Assembly: GCF_023283895.1 (NCBI RefSeq)
Contig: NZ_JAKILB010000024.1
Coordinates: 1-38,139 of the forward strand
Reading direction: 5' to 3'
From: Shewanella pneumatophori
GTDB taxonomy: Bacteria; Pseudomonadota; Gammaproteobacteria; Enterobacterales; Shewanellaceae
DNA: 38,139 nucleotides
Part shown: piece after piece, positions 26,386-34,004 of the stretch
How the letters are laid out: the number at the start of each line of letters is the position of its first letter
Position numbering within the stretch: position 1 is the first letter of the stretch
The notes under the pieces: generated by a model
Seen by the model: the letters and a program-made list of their open reading frames with translations, nothing else
What the model was told of the DNA's origin: nothing
Databases searched by the model: none
Program-made: the position numbers and the translations under genes

Positions 26386-28983
26386 GTGCTAGAAGCATAT
26401 CGTAAACACGTCGCAGAACGTGCTTCAGAGGGCGTAGTCCCTAAGCCATTAGATGCCCAACAGGTATCAGAGCTAGTTGAATTGGTAAAGAATCCACCTG
26501 CAGGTGAAGAAGAGTTCATTCTTGATCTGCTTGAAAACCGTATCCCACCAGGTGTTGATGAAGCCGCATATGTTAAAGCAGGCTTTTTAGATGCAGTCGC
26601 AAAAGGCGAAGCATCATCTTCAATCCTGTCATCTGAACGCGCTGTTGAGCTGCTTGGCACTATGCAAGGTGGTTACAACATTGAGCCGTTAATTGCTCAA
26701 CTAGATAACGAAGCACAAGCTCCACTGGCAGTAAAAGCCTTATCTCACACCCTACTTATGTTCGATGCGTACCATGACGTAGTCGAAAAAATGCAAGCGG
26801 GTAACGACTTTGCTAAGCAAGTTGTTCACTCTTGGGCTGAAGCCGAGTGGTTCTTATCTCGTCCAAAGCTTGCTGAAAAAATCTCGCTAACCGTATTTAA
26901 AGTTTCAGGCGAGACCAATACCGATGACTTATCACCTGCACCAGATGCATGGTCACGCCCAGATATTCCATTGCACGCGCTTGCTATGCTTAAAAACGCT
27001 CGTGACGGTATCGTGCCAGATGAAGCGGGTGTGATTGGTCCAATCAAAGAGATTGAATCACTAAAAACCAAAGGTTTCCCACTTGTTTATGTGGGCGACG
27101 TTGTTGGTACAGGTTCATCACGTAAATCTGCAACTAACTCTGTGCTATGGTTCATGGGCGATGATATCCCGAATGTACCAAACAAGCGCGCAGGCGGTTT
27201 CTGTTTAGGTGGCAAAATCGCGCCAATCTTCTTCAACACTATGGAAGATGCGGGTGCATTGCCAATCGAGCTAGACGTAAGCAAGATGGAAATGGGCGAT
27301 GTTATCGATATCTACCCATACCAAGGTATTGTTAAGCGCCACGGCACAGAAGAAGTTATTTCTGAGTTTTCACTGAAAACTGATGTGTTGATGGACGAAG
27401 TACGTGCTGGTGGTCGTATTCCATTGATCATTGGTCGTGGTCTAACTGACCGTGCTCGTGAAACACTAAACCTTGATGCATCAACTGAATTTGTGCGCCC
27501 ACAAGATGTGGCGGACACTGGCAAAGGTTATACCCTTGCACAGAAGATGGTAGGTAAAGCATGTGGTGTTACTGGTATTCGCCCTGGCCAATACTGTGAG
27601 CCTAAGATGACATCTGTAGGTTCTCAAGATACTACAGGTCCTATGACTCGTGATGAGCTAAAAGATTTAGCATGTCTTGGTTTCAGCGCTGACTTAACCA
27701 TGCAGTCTTTCTGTCACACAGCGGCATATCCAAAGCCAGTTGACGTAAATACTCACCACACACTTCCTGATTTCATCATGAATCGTGGCGGTGTTGCACT
27801 GCGTCCAGGTGACGGTGTAATTCACTCTTGGTTAAACCGTATGCTACTGCCAGATACTGTAGGTACAGGTGGTGATTCACATACGCGTTTCCCAATTGGT
27901 ATTTCATTCCCAGCAGGCTCTGGTCTAGTAGCATTTGCTGCTGCAACTGGCGTGATGCCACTGGATATGCCTGAGTCTGTATTAGTTCGCTTTAAAGGTG
28001 AAATGCAGCCAGGTATTACGCTACGTGATTTAGTACATGCAATTCCACACAAAGCGATTGAAATGGGTCTGTTGACTGTTGAGAAGAAAGGCAAGATCAA
28101 CGCTTTCTCTGGTCGCGTACTTGAAATTGAAGGTCTTGAGCAGCTTAAAGTTGAGCAGGCATTTGAGCTTTCTGATGCATCGGCAGAGCGAAGCGCTGCA
28201 GGTTGTACCATTAAGCTAGGTAAAGACCCTATTATCGAATACCTAAACTCAAACATCGTTATGCTTAAGTGGATGATCAGCGAAGGTTATGGCGATCGCC
28301 GTACTATCGAGCGCCGTATCACTGCAATGCAAGAGTGGTTAGCAAACCCTGAGCTAATGGAAGCGGATAGCGATGCAGAATATGCAGAAGTTATCGAAAT
28401 CGATTTGAATGAAATCAAAGAGCCAATTCTTTGTGCACCAAACGATCCAGATGATGCGATTCTACTTTCATCAGTAGTTGATACCAAGATTGACGAAGTA
28501 TTCGTTGGTTCTTGTATGACTAACATTGGTCACTTCCGTGCAACAGGTAAGATGCTAGATAAGTTTGCATCAACCTTACCAACACGCCTATGGATCGCTC
28601 CGCCAACTAAGATGGACCGTGATCAGCTAACTGAAGAAGGTTACTACGCTATCTTCGGTCGTGTTGGTGCGCGTATCGAGATCCCTGGTTGTTCACTGTG
28701 TATGGGTAACCAAGCACGTGTGGCAGAAGGTGCAACCGTAGTATCGACTTCTACGCGTAACTTCCCGAACCGTTTAGGTACAGGTGCTAATGTTTACCTA
28801 GCGTCTGCTGAGCTAGCGGCTGTTGCAGCACTACTTGGTCGCCTACCATCGCCAGATGAGTATCAGACATACGCTAAAGAGTTAGATGCAACAGCAGCTG
28901 ACACTTATCGTTACCTGAACTTCGACCAAATTGCATCGTACACAGCAAAAGCAGATGAAGTGATTTTCCAATCTGCGGTTTAA
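26386..28983 (+). CDS. acnB: Aconitate hydratase B
   Basis: A protein of 865 residues, identical in length to E. coli AcnB. It interconverts citrate and isocitrate in the TCA cycle; the apo form of homologues binds RNA. The N-terminal HEAT-like domain begins LEAYRKHVAERASEG; the 4Fe-4S ligands are the cysteine in VGSCMTNIGHFRATGK and the pair in PGCSLCMGN. The start is GTG at 26386: AAGAGGA ends 7-8 bases upstream and the protein then begins exactly where AcnB does. The frame is open 17 codons further upstream, but that part has no similarity to AcnB. Confidence 0.97.
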   Translation: MLEAYRKHVAERASEGVVPKPLDAQQVSELVELVKNPPAGEEEFILDLLENRIPPGVDEAAYVKAGFLDAVAKGEASSSILSSERAVELLGTMQGGYNIEPLIAQLDNEAQAPLAVKALSHTLLMFDAYHDVVEKMQAGNDFAKQVVHSWAEAEWFLSRPKLAEKISLTVFKVSGETNTDDLSPAPDAWSRPDIPLHALAMLKNARDGIVPDEAGVIGPIKEIESLKTKGFPLVYVGDVVGTGSSRKSATNSVLWFMGDDIPNVPNKRAGGFCLGGKIAPIFFNTMEDAGALPIELDVSKMEMGDVIDIYPYQGIVKRHGTEEVISEFSLKTDVLMDEVRAGGRIPLIIGRGLTDRARETLNLDASTEFVRPQDVADTGKGYTLAQKMVGKACGVTGIRPGQYCEPKMTSVGSQDTTGPMTRDELKDLACLGFSADLTMQSFCHTAAYPKPVDVNTHHTLPDFIMNRGGVALRPGDGVIHSWLNRMLLPDTVGTGGDSHTRFPIGISFPAGSGLVAFAAATGVMPLDMPESVLVRFKGEMQPGITLRDLVHAIPHKAIEMGLLTVEKKGKINAFSGRVLEIEGLEQLKVEQAFELSDASAERSAAGCTIKLGKDPIIEYLNSNIVMLKWMISEGYGDRRTIERRITAMQEWLANPELMEADSDAEYAEVIEIDLNEIKEPILCAPNDPDDAILLSSVVDTKIDEVFVGSCMTNIGHFRATGKMLDKFASTLPTRLWIAPPTKMDRDQLTEEGYYAIFGRVGARIEIPGCSLCMGNQARVAEGATVVSTSTRNFPNRLGTGANVYLASAELAAVAALLGRLPSPDEYQTYAKELDATAADTYRYLNFDQIASYTAKADEVIFQSAV

Positions 28984-29283
28984 GCTAACTTGAGTTAAAC
29001 CATTTGCTTGAAAAGCCTGCTATTTAGCAGGCTTTTTTGTTTTTAACGTATAAGAATTTATAAAGACGTTATGAGCGTTCTAAGCCAGAGAAGTTAGCTG
29101 CTAAATGATATATGTTGGCTGCGGTAAAAGCTGTCAATCGTTGCAAGCTGAGTTGCTGACTTTAGTCGTTGATTTTAGTTGCAGGGGGGGCATATCAATG
29201 AGTGATAAACAGCAGTGAGTTAGACGAGATACCTCGTCTAAACAAAAGCTGGCCGGCATCAGAGTCGGCTCAGTTGTTATTTG
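28984..29283. other. Intergenic region between acnB and rsd
   Basis: Contains the acnB terminator, a G7 run near 29184-29190 and a perfect 9-bp hairpin TTAGACGAG-ATAC-CTCGTCTAA (29220-29241) about 40 bp past the rsd stop. The hairpin lacks a T tract on either strand. No gene is seen. Confidence 0.6.
29011..29038 (+). terminator. acnB terminator
   Basis: The 11-bp stem AAAAGCCTGCT / AGCAGGCTTTT with loop ATTT is followed by more T. It lies 27 bp past the acnB stop. Confidence 0.92.
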
Positions 29284-29751
29284 TTAAGAGTGTTTGCTGT
29301 GGAGTACTTCTAGCAATTTATCTTCAAGTGCAAAGCGAGTTTCCATTGCATGACCTAAAGATGATAGGTCTTTATCTAAATGGAACAGCACTTTTTCATC
29401 GTCAGCTTCGGTGTATTTGTCGTTGAAGTCTAATGCGGTGTCGGTGGTTTCACTGATCTGAGGAACTAACTGCTGCGCGAGCGCTTGGCTTGAGTGACCA
29501 TTCTTCTCGCAGGCGGCAACTACCTGATTGTAGATCTCGAAATGACCTTCAGAAACATAGTCCATCAGTTGATCACAAAACTGTTTGACTGAATCGAATG
29601 CAGGTAATGACTTATCAGTTACTTCATACGGTGGGATACCAGCAATCTGGCAATAGTTGATAAGTAGGTTACGACGATTGTTTAACCACTGATCTATAAG
29701 CGTATTTGAACCGCCCCATTTTTGTTCGGCTTTCTCTAGCTTTCTTAGCAT
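29284..29751 (-). CDS. rsd: Regulator of sigma D (Rsd/AlgQ family)
   Basis: A helical protein of 155 residues. Aligned by eye with E. coli Rsd it shares the N-terminal pattern LxKLxxAxxxxGGSNxLIDxWLxxRxxLLxxYxxxxGI, the middle DQLMDYVSEGHFEIYNQV and the C-terminal ETRFALEDKLL. Rsd binds region 4 of sigma-70 (RpoD), favouring alternative sigma factors in stationary phase; in E. coli it also stimulates SpoT. Its place immediately before and divergent from hemE matches the rsd-hemE neighbourhood of other gammaproteobacteria. A strong ribosome site is not seen; the ATG gives the family N-terminus. The AlgQ paralogue of Pseudomonas is in the same family. Confidence 0.88.
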   Translation of the reverse strand: MLRKLEKAEQKWGGSNTLIDQWLNNRRNLLINYCQIAGIPPYEVTDKSLPAFDSVKQFCDQLMDYVSEGHFEIYNQVVAACEKNGHSSQALAQQLVPQISETTDTALDFNDKYTEADDEKVLFHLDKDLSSLGHAMETRFALEDKLLEVLHSKHS

Positions 29752-30282
29752 GGTTTTCCCCGATTAAAATCCGTCTCTGTACCTCTAATGTAGGGGAAGA
29801 ATACGGTTTTGATCAACCATTTTTAAAGGAAATATGCGTAAATACTGAACGAGGGGTTTACTGTAAGACTTGTAAACAAAGTGCTATAAAATAAAATGCC
29901 CAGCGATAGAAATCTATCGCTGGGCGAGTAAAGTTTTTTGCGGGCTCGATGCGACGAGCTTCTTGATTGTTCTTGCTAGCGCAGACTTTTTATACCAAAG
30001 CTAACTAAGAGGTGCAACTTTTTTCTGTCACATTGCGAGCCATACAGCTTAGGTTAAGCTCTGATGTGAATCTGTTTCACGTTTTCATATCAAGCTGTGA
30101 ACTGTGATTTGTCGCCATAAAATAACCAGTCGGAATATACCAATAATGTTACCTATCTCAGAGTTGGCGGATTTAGTCGCGTTACTTGTCACATTATTTT
30201 ACCGTTACAGGTTACTTTATTAACGTAAATGCTAAACTACTGACCCAAGCGGATATCACTATAAGTTTAGGAATCAAGCCAA
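29752..30282. other. Divergent rsd-hemE spacer of about 530 bp
   Basis: No protein gene is seen. It contains a perfect 12-bp hairpin at 29898-29925, a small hairpin GCTCG-ATGCGA-CGAGC near 29944-29959, and an inverted repeat GTGAA-TCTGT-TTCAC (30066-30080) that resembles a CRP site with one extra spacer base. Promoters of rsd and hemE must lie here but are not clear. Confidence 0.6.
29898..29925 (-). terminator. Terminator-like hairpin upstream of rsd
   Basis: The 12-bp perfect stem GCCCAGCGATAG / CTATCGCTGGGC has a 4-nt loop. Read on the minus strand it is followed by ATTTTATTTTAT, like an intrinsic terminator. It lies about 145 bp upstream of rsd, where no known transcript should end, so it may end a small RNA or act as an attenuator in the rsd leader. 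Confidence 0.6.
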
Positions 30283-31347
30283 ATGGCAGAATTAAAGAAT
30301 GATCGTTATTTACGTGCGTTATTAAAACAGCCTGTCGACAGAACTCCTGTCTGGATGATGCGTCAAGCTGGTCGTTATCTTCCAGAATATAAAGCCACCC
30401 GCGCTGAAGCTGGCGACTTCATGTCTCTTTGTAAGAACCAAGATTTAGCTTGTGAAGTGACCCTACAGCCACTACGTCGTTACGACCTAGATGCTGCAAT
30501 CTTGTTCTCAGACATTCTTACTGTTCCTGATGCAATGGGCTTAGGCCTGTACTTTGAAGCTGGCGAAGGCCCACGTTTCGAACGTCCTACTGACACTATC
30601 GACTCAATCAAAAAGCTTTGCATCCCAGATCCAGAAGATGAACTTGGCTATGTAATGCGTGCTGTAAGCACTATCCGTCGTGAACTTAAAGGCGAAGTAC
30701 CGTTAATCGGTTTCTCTGGTTCACCTTGGACGCTAGCAACTTATATGGTTGAAGGCGGTTCTAGCAAAGCGTTTGAAAAGATCAAAAAGATGGCTTACGA
30801 AGAGCCAGCTACTTTGCACATGCTATTAGATAAGCTAGCTGACTCAGTTACTTTGTACTTGAACGCGCAAGTTGCTAATGGTGCTCAGTCACTAATGATT
30901 TTCGATTCATGGGGTGGCGCGCTTTCTCACCACGCATACCGTGAATTCTCTCTACGCTACATGCAAAAGATTGTTGATGGCCTAACTCGCCATGCAGACG
31001 GTCGCCAAGTACCAGTTACTCTGTTCACTAAAGGTGGCGGACTATGGCTTGAGTCTATGGCTGAAACTGGCTGTGACGCATTAGGTCTAGACTGGACAGT
31101 AGATATTGGTGATGCACGTCGTCGCGTGGGTCATAAAGTTGCACTACAAGGCAACATGGACCCATCAGTACTTTACGGTACACCTGAGCGTATTCATCAA
31201 GAAGTGGATCAAATTCTATCTGCTTACGGTGAAGGTACTGGCCACGTCTTTAACTTGGGCCACGGTATTCACCAGCACGTTGATCCAGAGCGCGCAGGTT
31301 CGTTCATTAACTCAGTCCATGAGTTATCGGCTAAATACCACAAGTAA
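30283..31347 (+). CDS. hemE: Uroporphyrinogen decarboxylase
   Basis: A cytosolic homodimer subunit of 354 residues that removes four carboxyl groups from uroporphyrinogen III to give coproporphyrinogen III in heme synthesis. The family signature PVWMMRQAGRYLPEY is at residues 22-36 and includes the arginines that bind substrate; the catalytic aspartate lies in LFSDILTVPDAMGLG; the second signature GFSGSPWTLATYMVEG is near 145-160. The C-terminal FNLGHGIHQHVDPE motif is intact. AGGA is about 10 bases before the ATG. Codon use resembles that of the highly expressed aceE and acnB. Confidence 0.97.
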   Translation: MAELKNDRYLRALLKQPVDRTPVWMMRQAGRYLPEYKATRAEAGDFMSLCKNQDLACEVTLQPLRRYDLDAAILFSDILTVPDAMGLGLYFEAGEGPRFERPTDTIDSIKKLCIPDPEDELGYVMRAVSTIRRELKGEVPLIGFSGSPWTLATYMVEGGSSKAFEKIKKMAYEEPATLHMLLDKLADSVTLYLNAQVANGAQSLMIFDSWGGALSHHAYREFSLRYMQKIVDGLTRHADGRQVPVTLFTKGGGLWLESMAETGCDALGLDWTVDIGDARRRVGHKVALQGNMDPSVLYGTPERIHQEVDQILSAYGEGTGHVFNLGHGIHQHVDPERAGSFINSVHELSAKYHK

Positions 31348-31382
31348 TCGATTCGCTTAACAGCAGATCGTTGACGATTATT

Positions 31383-31411
31383 AAAGGCTCAGTTTACTGG
31401 GCCTTTATTGT
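31383..31411. terminator. Bidirectional terminator between hemE and the response regulator gene
   Basis: The stem AAAGGCTCAG-TTTA-CTGGGCCTTT (31383-31406, one G-T wobble) lies 35 bp after hemE and about 40 bp past the convergent response regulator gene. T-rich sequence follows on the plus strand. Confidence 0.7.
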
Positions 31412-31446
31412 TTCTGTCATTTGAAAGCTCGGATTATTATTGAGTT

Positions 31447-32178
31447 TTATGCTTGCGCAACTGGTGGGGTAAATTTGTAGCCAACTCCCCATACGGTTTT
31501 GACCAGTTTTGAGGTGCGGTCATTACGAGAAAGTTTCGAGCGTAAACGGTTTACATGGCTATTGACGGTATGTTCGTAACCTGAGTAAGAATAACCCCAA
31601 ACAGCTTCTAATAACTGCATACGGCTAAATACTTGTTTAGGGTGTTGGGCAAGATAAAGCAATAGATCGAACTCTCTGGCTGTGAGTTCAAGCACTTCGT
31701 TAAAGGCAATCACCTCTCGGGTATTACAATCTATGGTAATACCTTCAAACTTTAGCGCATGCTCTTGTTTCTCTGCTAAGTTTGAACGGCGTATTAAAGC
31801 TTTCACTCGCGCTCTAAGCTCTAGCAGGCTAAAGGGTTTTACTAGATAATCATCGGCGCCCGACTCAAGACCTAAAACGATATCGGCTTCAGAATTTTTA
31901 GTGCTGAGCATCATGCAAGGTAATTGGTTTCCGGCATCACGAAACTGTTGGCACAAGGTAATTGCGTCGCCATCAGGTAACATTCTGTCCATTAAAATCA
32001 AATCTATTTTGCTATTACGCAAACATTGCTGCGCCTGTTGTAGCGTGGTGCAGTGGATCACATCATGATTCATGCTTTTTAGATTTAGCATTACTAGCTT
32101 AGCTAAGTCTTGCTCACTCTCAACAAGTAAGATTTGCTTATTAGCAATATGATCATTGCTTGTGCTTGCTCCGTTCAT
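31447..32178 (-). CDS. OmpR/PhoB-type response regulator without an adjacent kinase
   Basis: A protein of 243 residues: receiver domain (about 14-130) and winged-helix DNA-binding domain (about 145-238, with LTAREFDLLLYLAQHPKQVFSR and the HTVNSHVNRLRSKL recognition helix). The phosphoacceptor is D64 in LILMDRMLPDGD and the conserved lysine is in DDYLVKPF. The acidic pocket is altered: the usual E-D pair reads E20-S21, with E22 next, and the switch Thr/Ser position is serine (MMLSTKN). I set the start at 32178, where GGGAG precedes ATG; an open frame runs 11 codons further upstream. It follows the spondin lipoprotein gene by 89 bp on the same strand. No histidine kinase gene is within reach. 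Confidence 0.9.
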   Translation of the reverse strand: MNGASTSNDHIANKQILLVESEQDLAKLVMLNLKSMNHDVIHCTTLQQAQQCLRNSKIDLILMDRMLPDGDAITLCQQFRDAGNQLPCMMLSTKNSEADIVLGLESGADDYLVKPFSLLELRARVKALIRRSNLAEKQEHALKFEGITIDCNTREVIAFNEVLELTAREFDLLLYLAQHPKQVFSRMQLLEAVWGYSYSGYEHTVNSHVNRLRSKLSRNDRTSKLVKTVWGVGYKFTPPVAQA

Positions 32179-32267
32179 GCCTAGCTCCCAAAGGCGAGTC
32201 CTTGCCAACAAGACCCGCCGATAGGAACATTTATTACGTACTATTTTTAATCTATATCAGCTGATGC

Positions 32268-32999
32268 TTATTCGGTGCGGCTTATTTTGATAAGTAATGT
32301 TGGATTATCAAAGCGATGTGAAGCATCGAGTATTGAGTCACTTAGGCCATCATCGCTGCTAATAACCCCGGGGTGAGCGTGCACTTTATTTGAGTCATCG
32401 CGGGTGGCATTAAACCCTTCTCCACCGTCAGCAGGACCTGGGATTGTGCCTTTGGCTTCGCTATTGGCCTCTGTACCGGCATCATAAGTTATCACTCTAA
32501 ATACCATAGACTCATCAACGGCTAAGCTACTTAAGTCATACCCGGTAAAGCCGGCAAAGGCATCGTTTGTATTAACCAGCATTGTCACGACAGATAAGTC
32601 AGCAATAGAAGTTGAGTCAAGACTTAAGCTTATCTCTTCACTGGCCCCCGGCATTAAAATGCCTGCACCACTAACAAGTTCTGTTATTCCAGTTTCATCA
32701 GTTAAGCCACTGGCATCACCTGATTCTGCTAAGGTTTCCAGTGCCAAGCTTGCGCTTTCACCGCTGGTCCAAAGCAGGCTATCGGCCGCATGAGTGACAA
32801 CAGCGATTGGCGACATTGGTTGGTTAGCCGTTAGGTTTGTAACGCTAATAGTGTAGTCCTGCATTGTTGGAGTTACTGCTGGTGGAGTAATTGGGGCAGG
32901 GCTTGTGTGATCGTTATCAGAGCAACCGCCTAACAATAAAGCACCGACACTTAATGCAGCGAGACTACTTGTTTTGAAACTTAGTTTGGAGATATTCAT
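32268..32999 (-). CDS. Spondin-domain lipoprotein
   Basis: A protein of 243 residues. A lipoprotein signal ends in LLGGC with lipidated C26 and S27, so outer-membrane sorting is expected. A short Pro/Thr-rich linker precedes a spondin-N-like domain (about 48-243) with DYTISVTNLTANQPMSPI, a HAADS motif, NDAFAGFTGYDL, TYDAGTEANSE and KVHAHPGV. Spondin-N domains in animals are extracellular matrix modules; bacterial ones are little studied. AGGAGG lies 6-7 bases before the ATG and overlaps the end of the upstream spondin gene, so the pair is translationally linked. The protein is a diverged paralogue of that neighbour. Function unknown. Confidence 0.85.
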   Translation of the reverse strand: MNISKLSFKTSSLAALSVGALLLGGCSDNDHTSPAPITPPAVTPTMQDYTISVTNLTANQPMSPIAVVTHAADSLLWTSGESASLALETLAESGDASGLTDETGITELVSGAGILMPGASEEISLSLDSTSIADLSVVTMLVNTNDAFAGFTGYDLSSLAVDESMVFRVITYDAGTEANSEAKGTIPGPADGGEGFNATRDDSNKVHAHPGVISSDDGLSDSILDASHRFDNPTLLIKISRTE

Positions 33000-33009
33000 G
33001 GCTAACCTC

Positions 33010-33711
33010 CTACTTCACGGTAACAGTGACGCGAGCAACAGGGTTTAACCAGCGGTGCACTCGACTATCAAGATCGCTCATGCCGCCTTGTAAGTCGGTA
33101 TCGCCCAGCACGCCAGGGTGGATATGAACTTTATCATTACTGCTCATGTCCATTACACCTGTAGCGTTCATACCGCCATCACCACCTGGCGCTGCGGGGA
33201 TCCCCGGTGCTCCTGACATTCCACCGCCATTGATAATTTCATCATTCGCTTCAGTGCCTGCGTCATAAGCATTTAAGGTGAAGGTATAGGTACCCGCTTC
33301 AGTTGGGATCTTCCAAGCATCTAGGCCGACAAAGGCATCGTTAGTGGGCAGCACCATGGCGGTAATTGATAAGTGGGTCATATCTCCTGTATCTAGCATG
33401 ATGCTATCAACTTTAGCGCTTGGCGCTAACAGTCCGCCAGCAGGGTTGGTCACTGTAACCCCATTTGCACCCATAACTGCGGCATCTAGATCGCCGATAT
33501 CACCACCTTCAGCCATTTTTTGTAGGGCACTAGTTGCCATTTCACCCACTTGAAAAAGATGACTATCTGCATCGTGTGCAGCAATCAATAGTGGGGTGAA
33601 ATGGTTACCGTGGGTTAGGTTAGTAATGCTTATTTCTAATTCAGCTGCAGACGCAGGTAGGCTAATAACACTGCTTAGAATGAGTAATTTGGTGACTTGA
33701 TTTAGTTTCAT
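33010..33711 (-). CDS. Exported spondin-domain protein
   Basis: A protein of 233 residues with a signal peptide MKLNQVTKLLILSSVISLPASA and probable cleavage before AELEISITNLTHG. The spondin-N-like domain fills the rest, with HDADS, a SAKVDSIMLDTGD stretch, NDAFVGLDAWKI, YDAGTEANDE, a glycine-rich loop (about 172-192) and KVHIHPGV; a basic RVTVTVK ends the protein. It lacks a lipobox, so it is periplasmic or exported further. The start at 33711 is set by AGGAG 8 bases upstream; the frame is open 24 codons further upstream. First gene of the spondin-spondin-regulator group, 10 bp before the lipoprotein gene. Function unknown. Confidence 0.85.
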   Translation of the reverse strand: MKLNQVTKLLILSSVISLPASAAELEISITNLTHGNHFTPLLIAAHDADSHLFQVGEMATSALQKMAEGGDIGDLDAAVMGANGVTVTNPAGGLLAPSAKVDSIMLDTGDMTHLSITAMVLPTNDAFVGLDAWKIPTEAGTYTFTLNAYDAGTEANDEIINGGGMSGAPGIPAAPGGDGGMNATGVMDMSSNDKVHIHPGVLGDTDLQGGMSDLDSRVHRWLNPVARVTVTVK

Positions 33712-34004
33712 AATATTGCTCCTTTGCTTTGTATGGTTATAGTGTGGCAAAGGGTTATCACCGCAATATCGCCTAATTATCACAAAAATCTAACAATTGT
33801 TTTTTTTACCGCTATCAGAAGACTTTGGTTGAGTTTTAATGTAAATATTTACAATATTTTTGAGTAAGCGTGACTTGGTTGTCGCTTTTATAAACGACTG
33901 TTTAAAAGGTAGGTGTTATCTGTTGCAAAATGGGGTACTTTGCTAGCGCAAACCAAGTAGTCGCCAGAGTTTGGCTGGTTTTGAATTAGAGAAGCTGTCC
34001 TAAG
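33712..34004. promoter_or_regulatory. Divergent control region of the spondin operon and the second GGDEF/EAL gene
   Basis: About 290 bp, A+T-rich. Both divergent transcripts must start here. I found no clear operator; no direct repeats typical of OmpR-family sites stand out by eye. Confidence 0.4.

Noticed and set aside
27822..28256. Antisense frame of about 144 codons inside acnB
   Set aside because: Overlaps a certain highly conserved gene, is serine-rich and low in similarity; a shadow of codon bias.
30065..30081. CRP site upstream of hemE
   Set aside because: The arms TGTGA and TCACG are separated by seven bases instead of six, and the site is about 200 bp from the gene; listed only as an inverted repeat.
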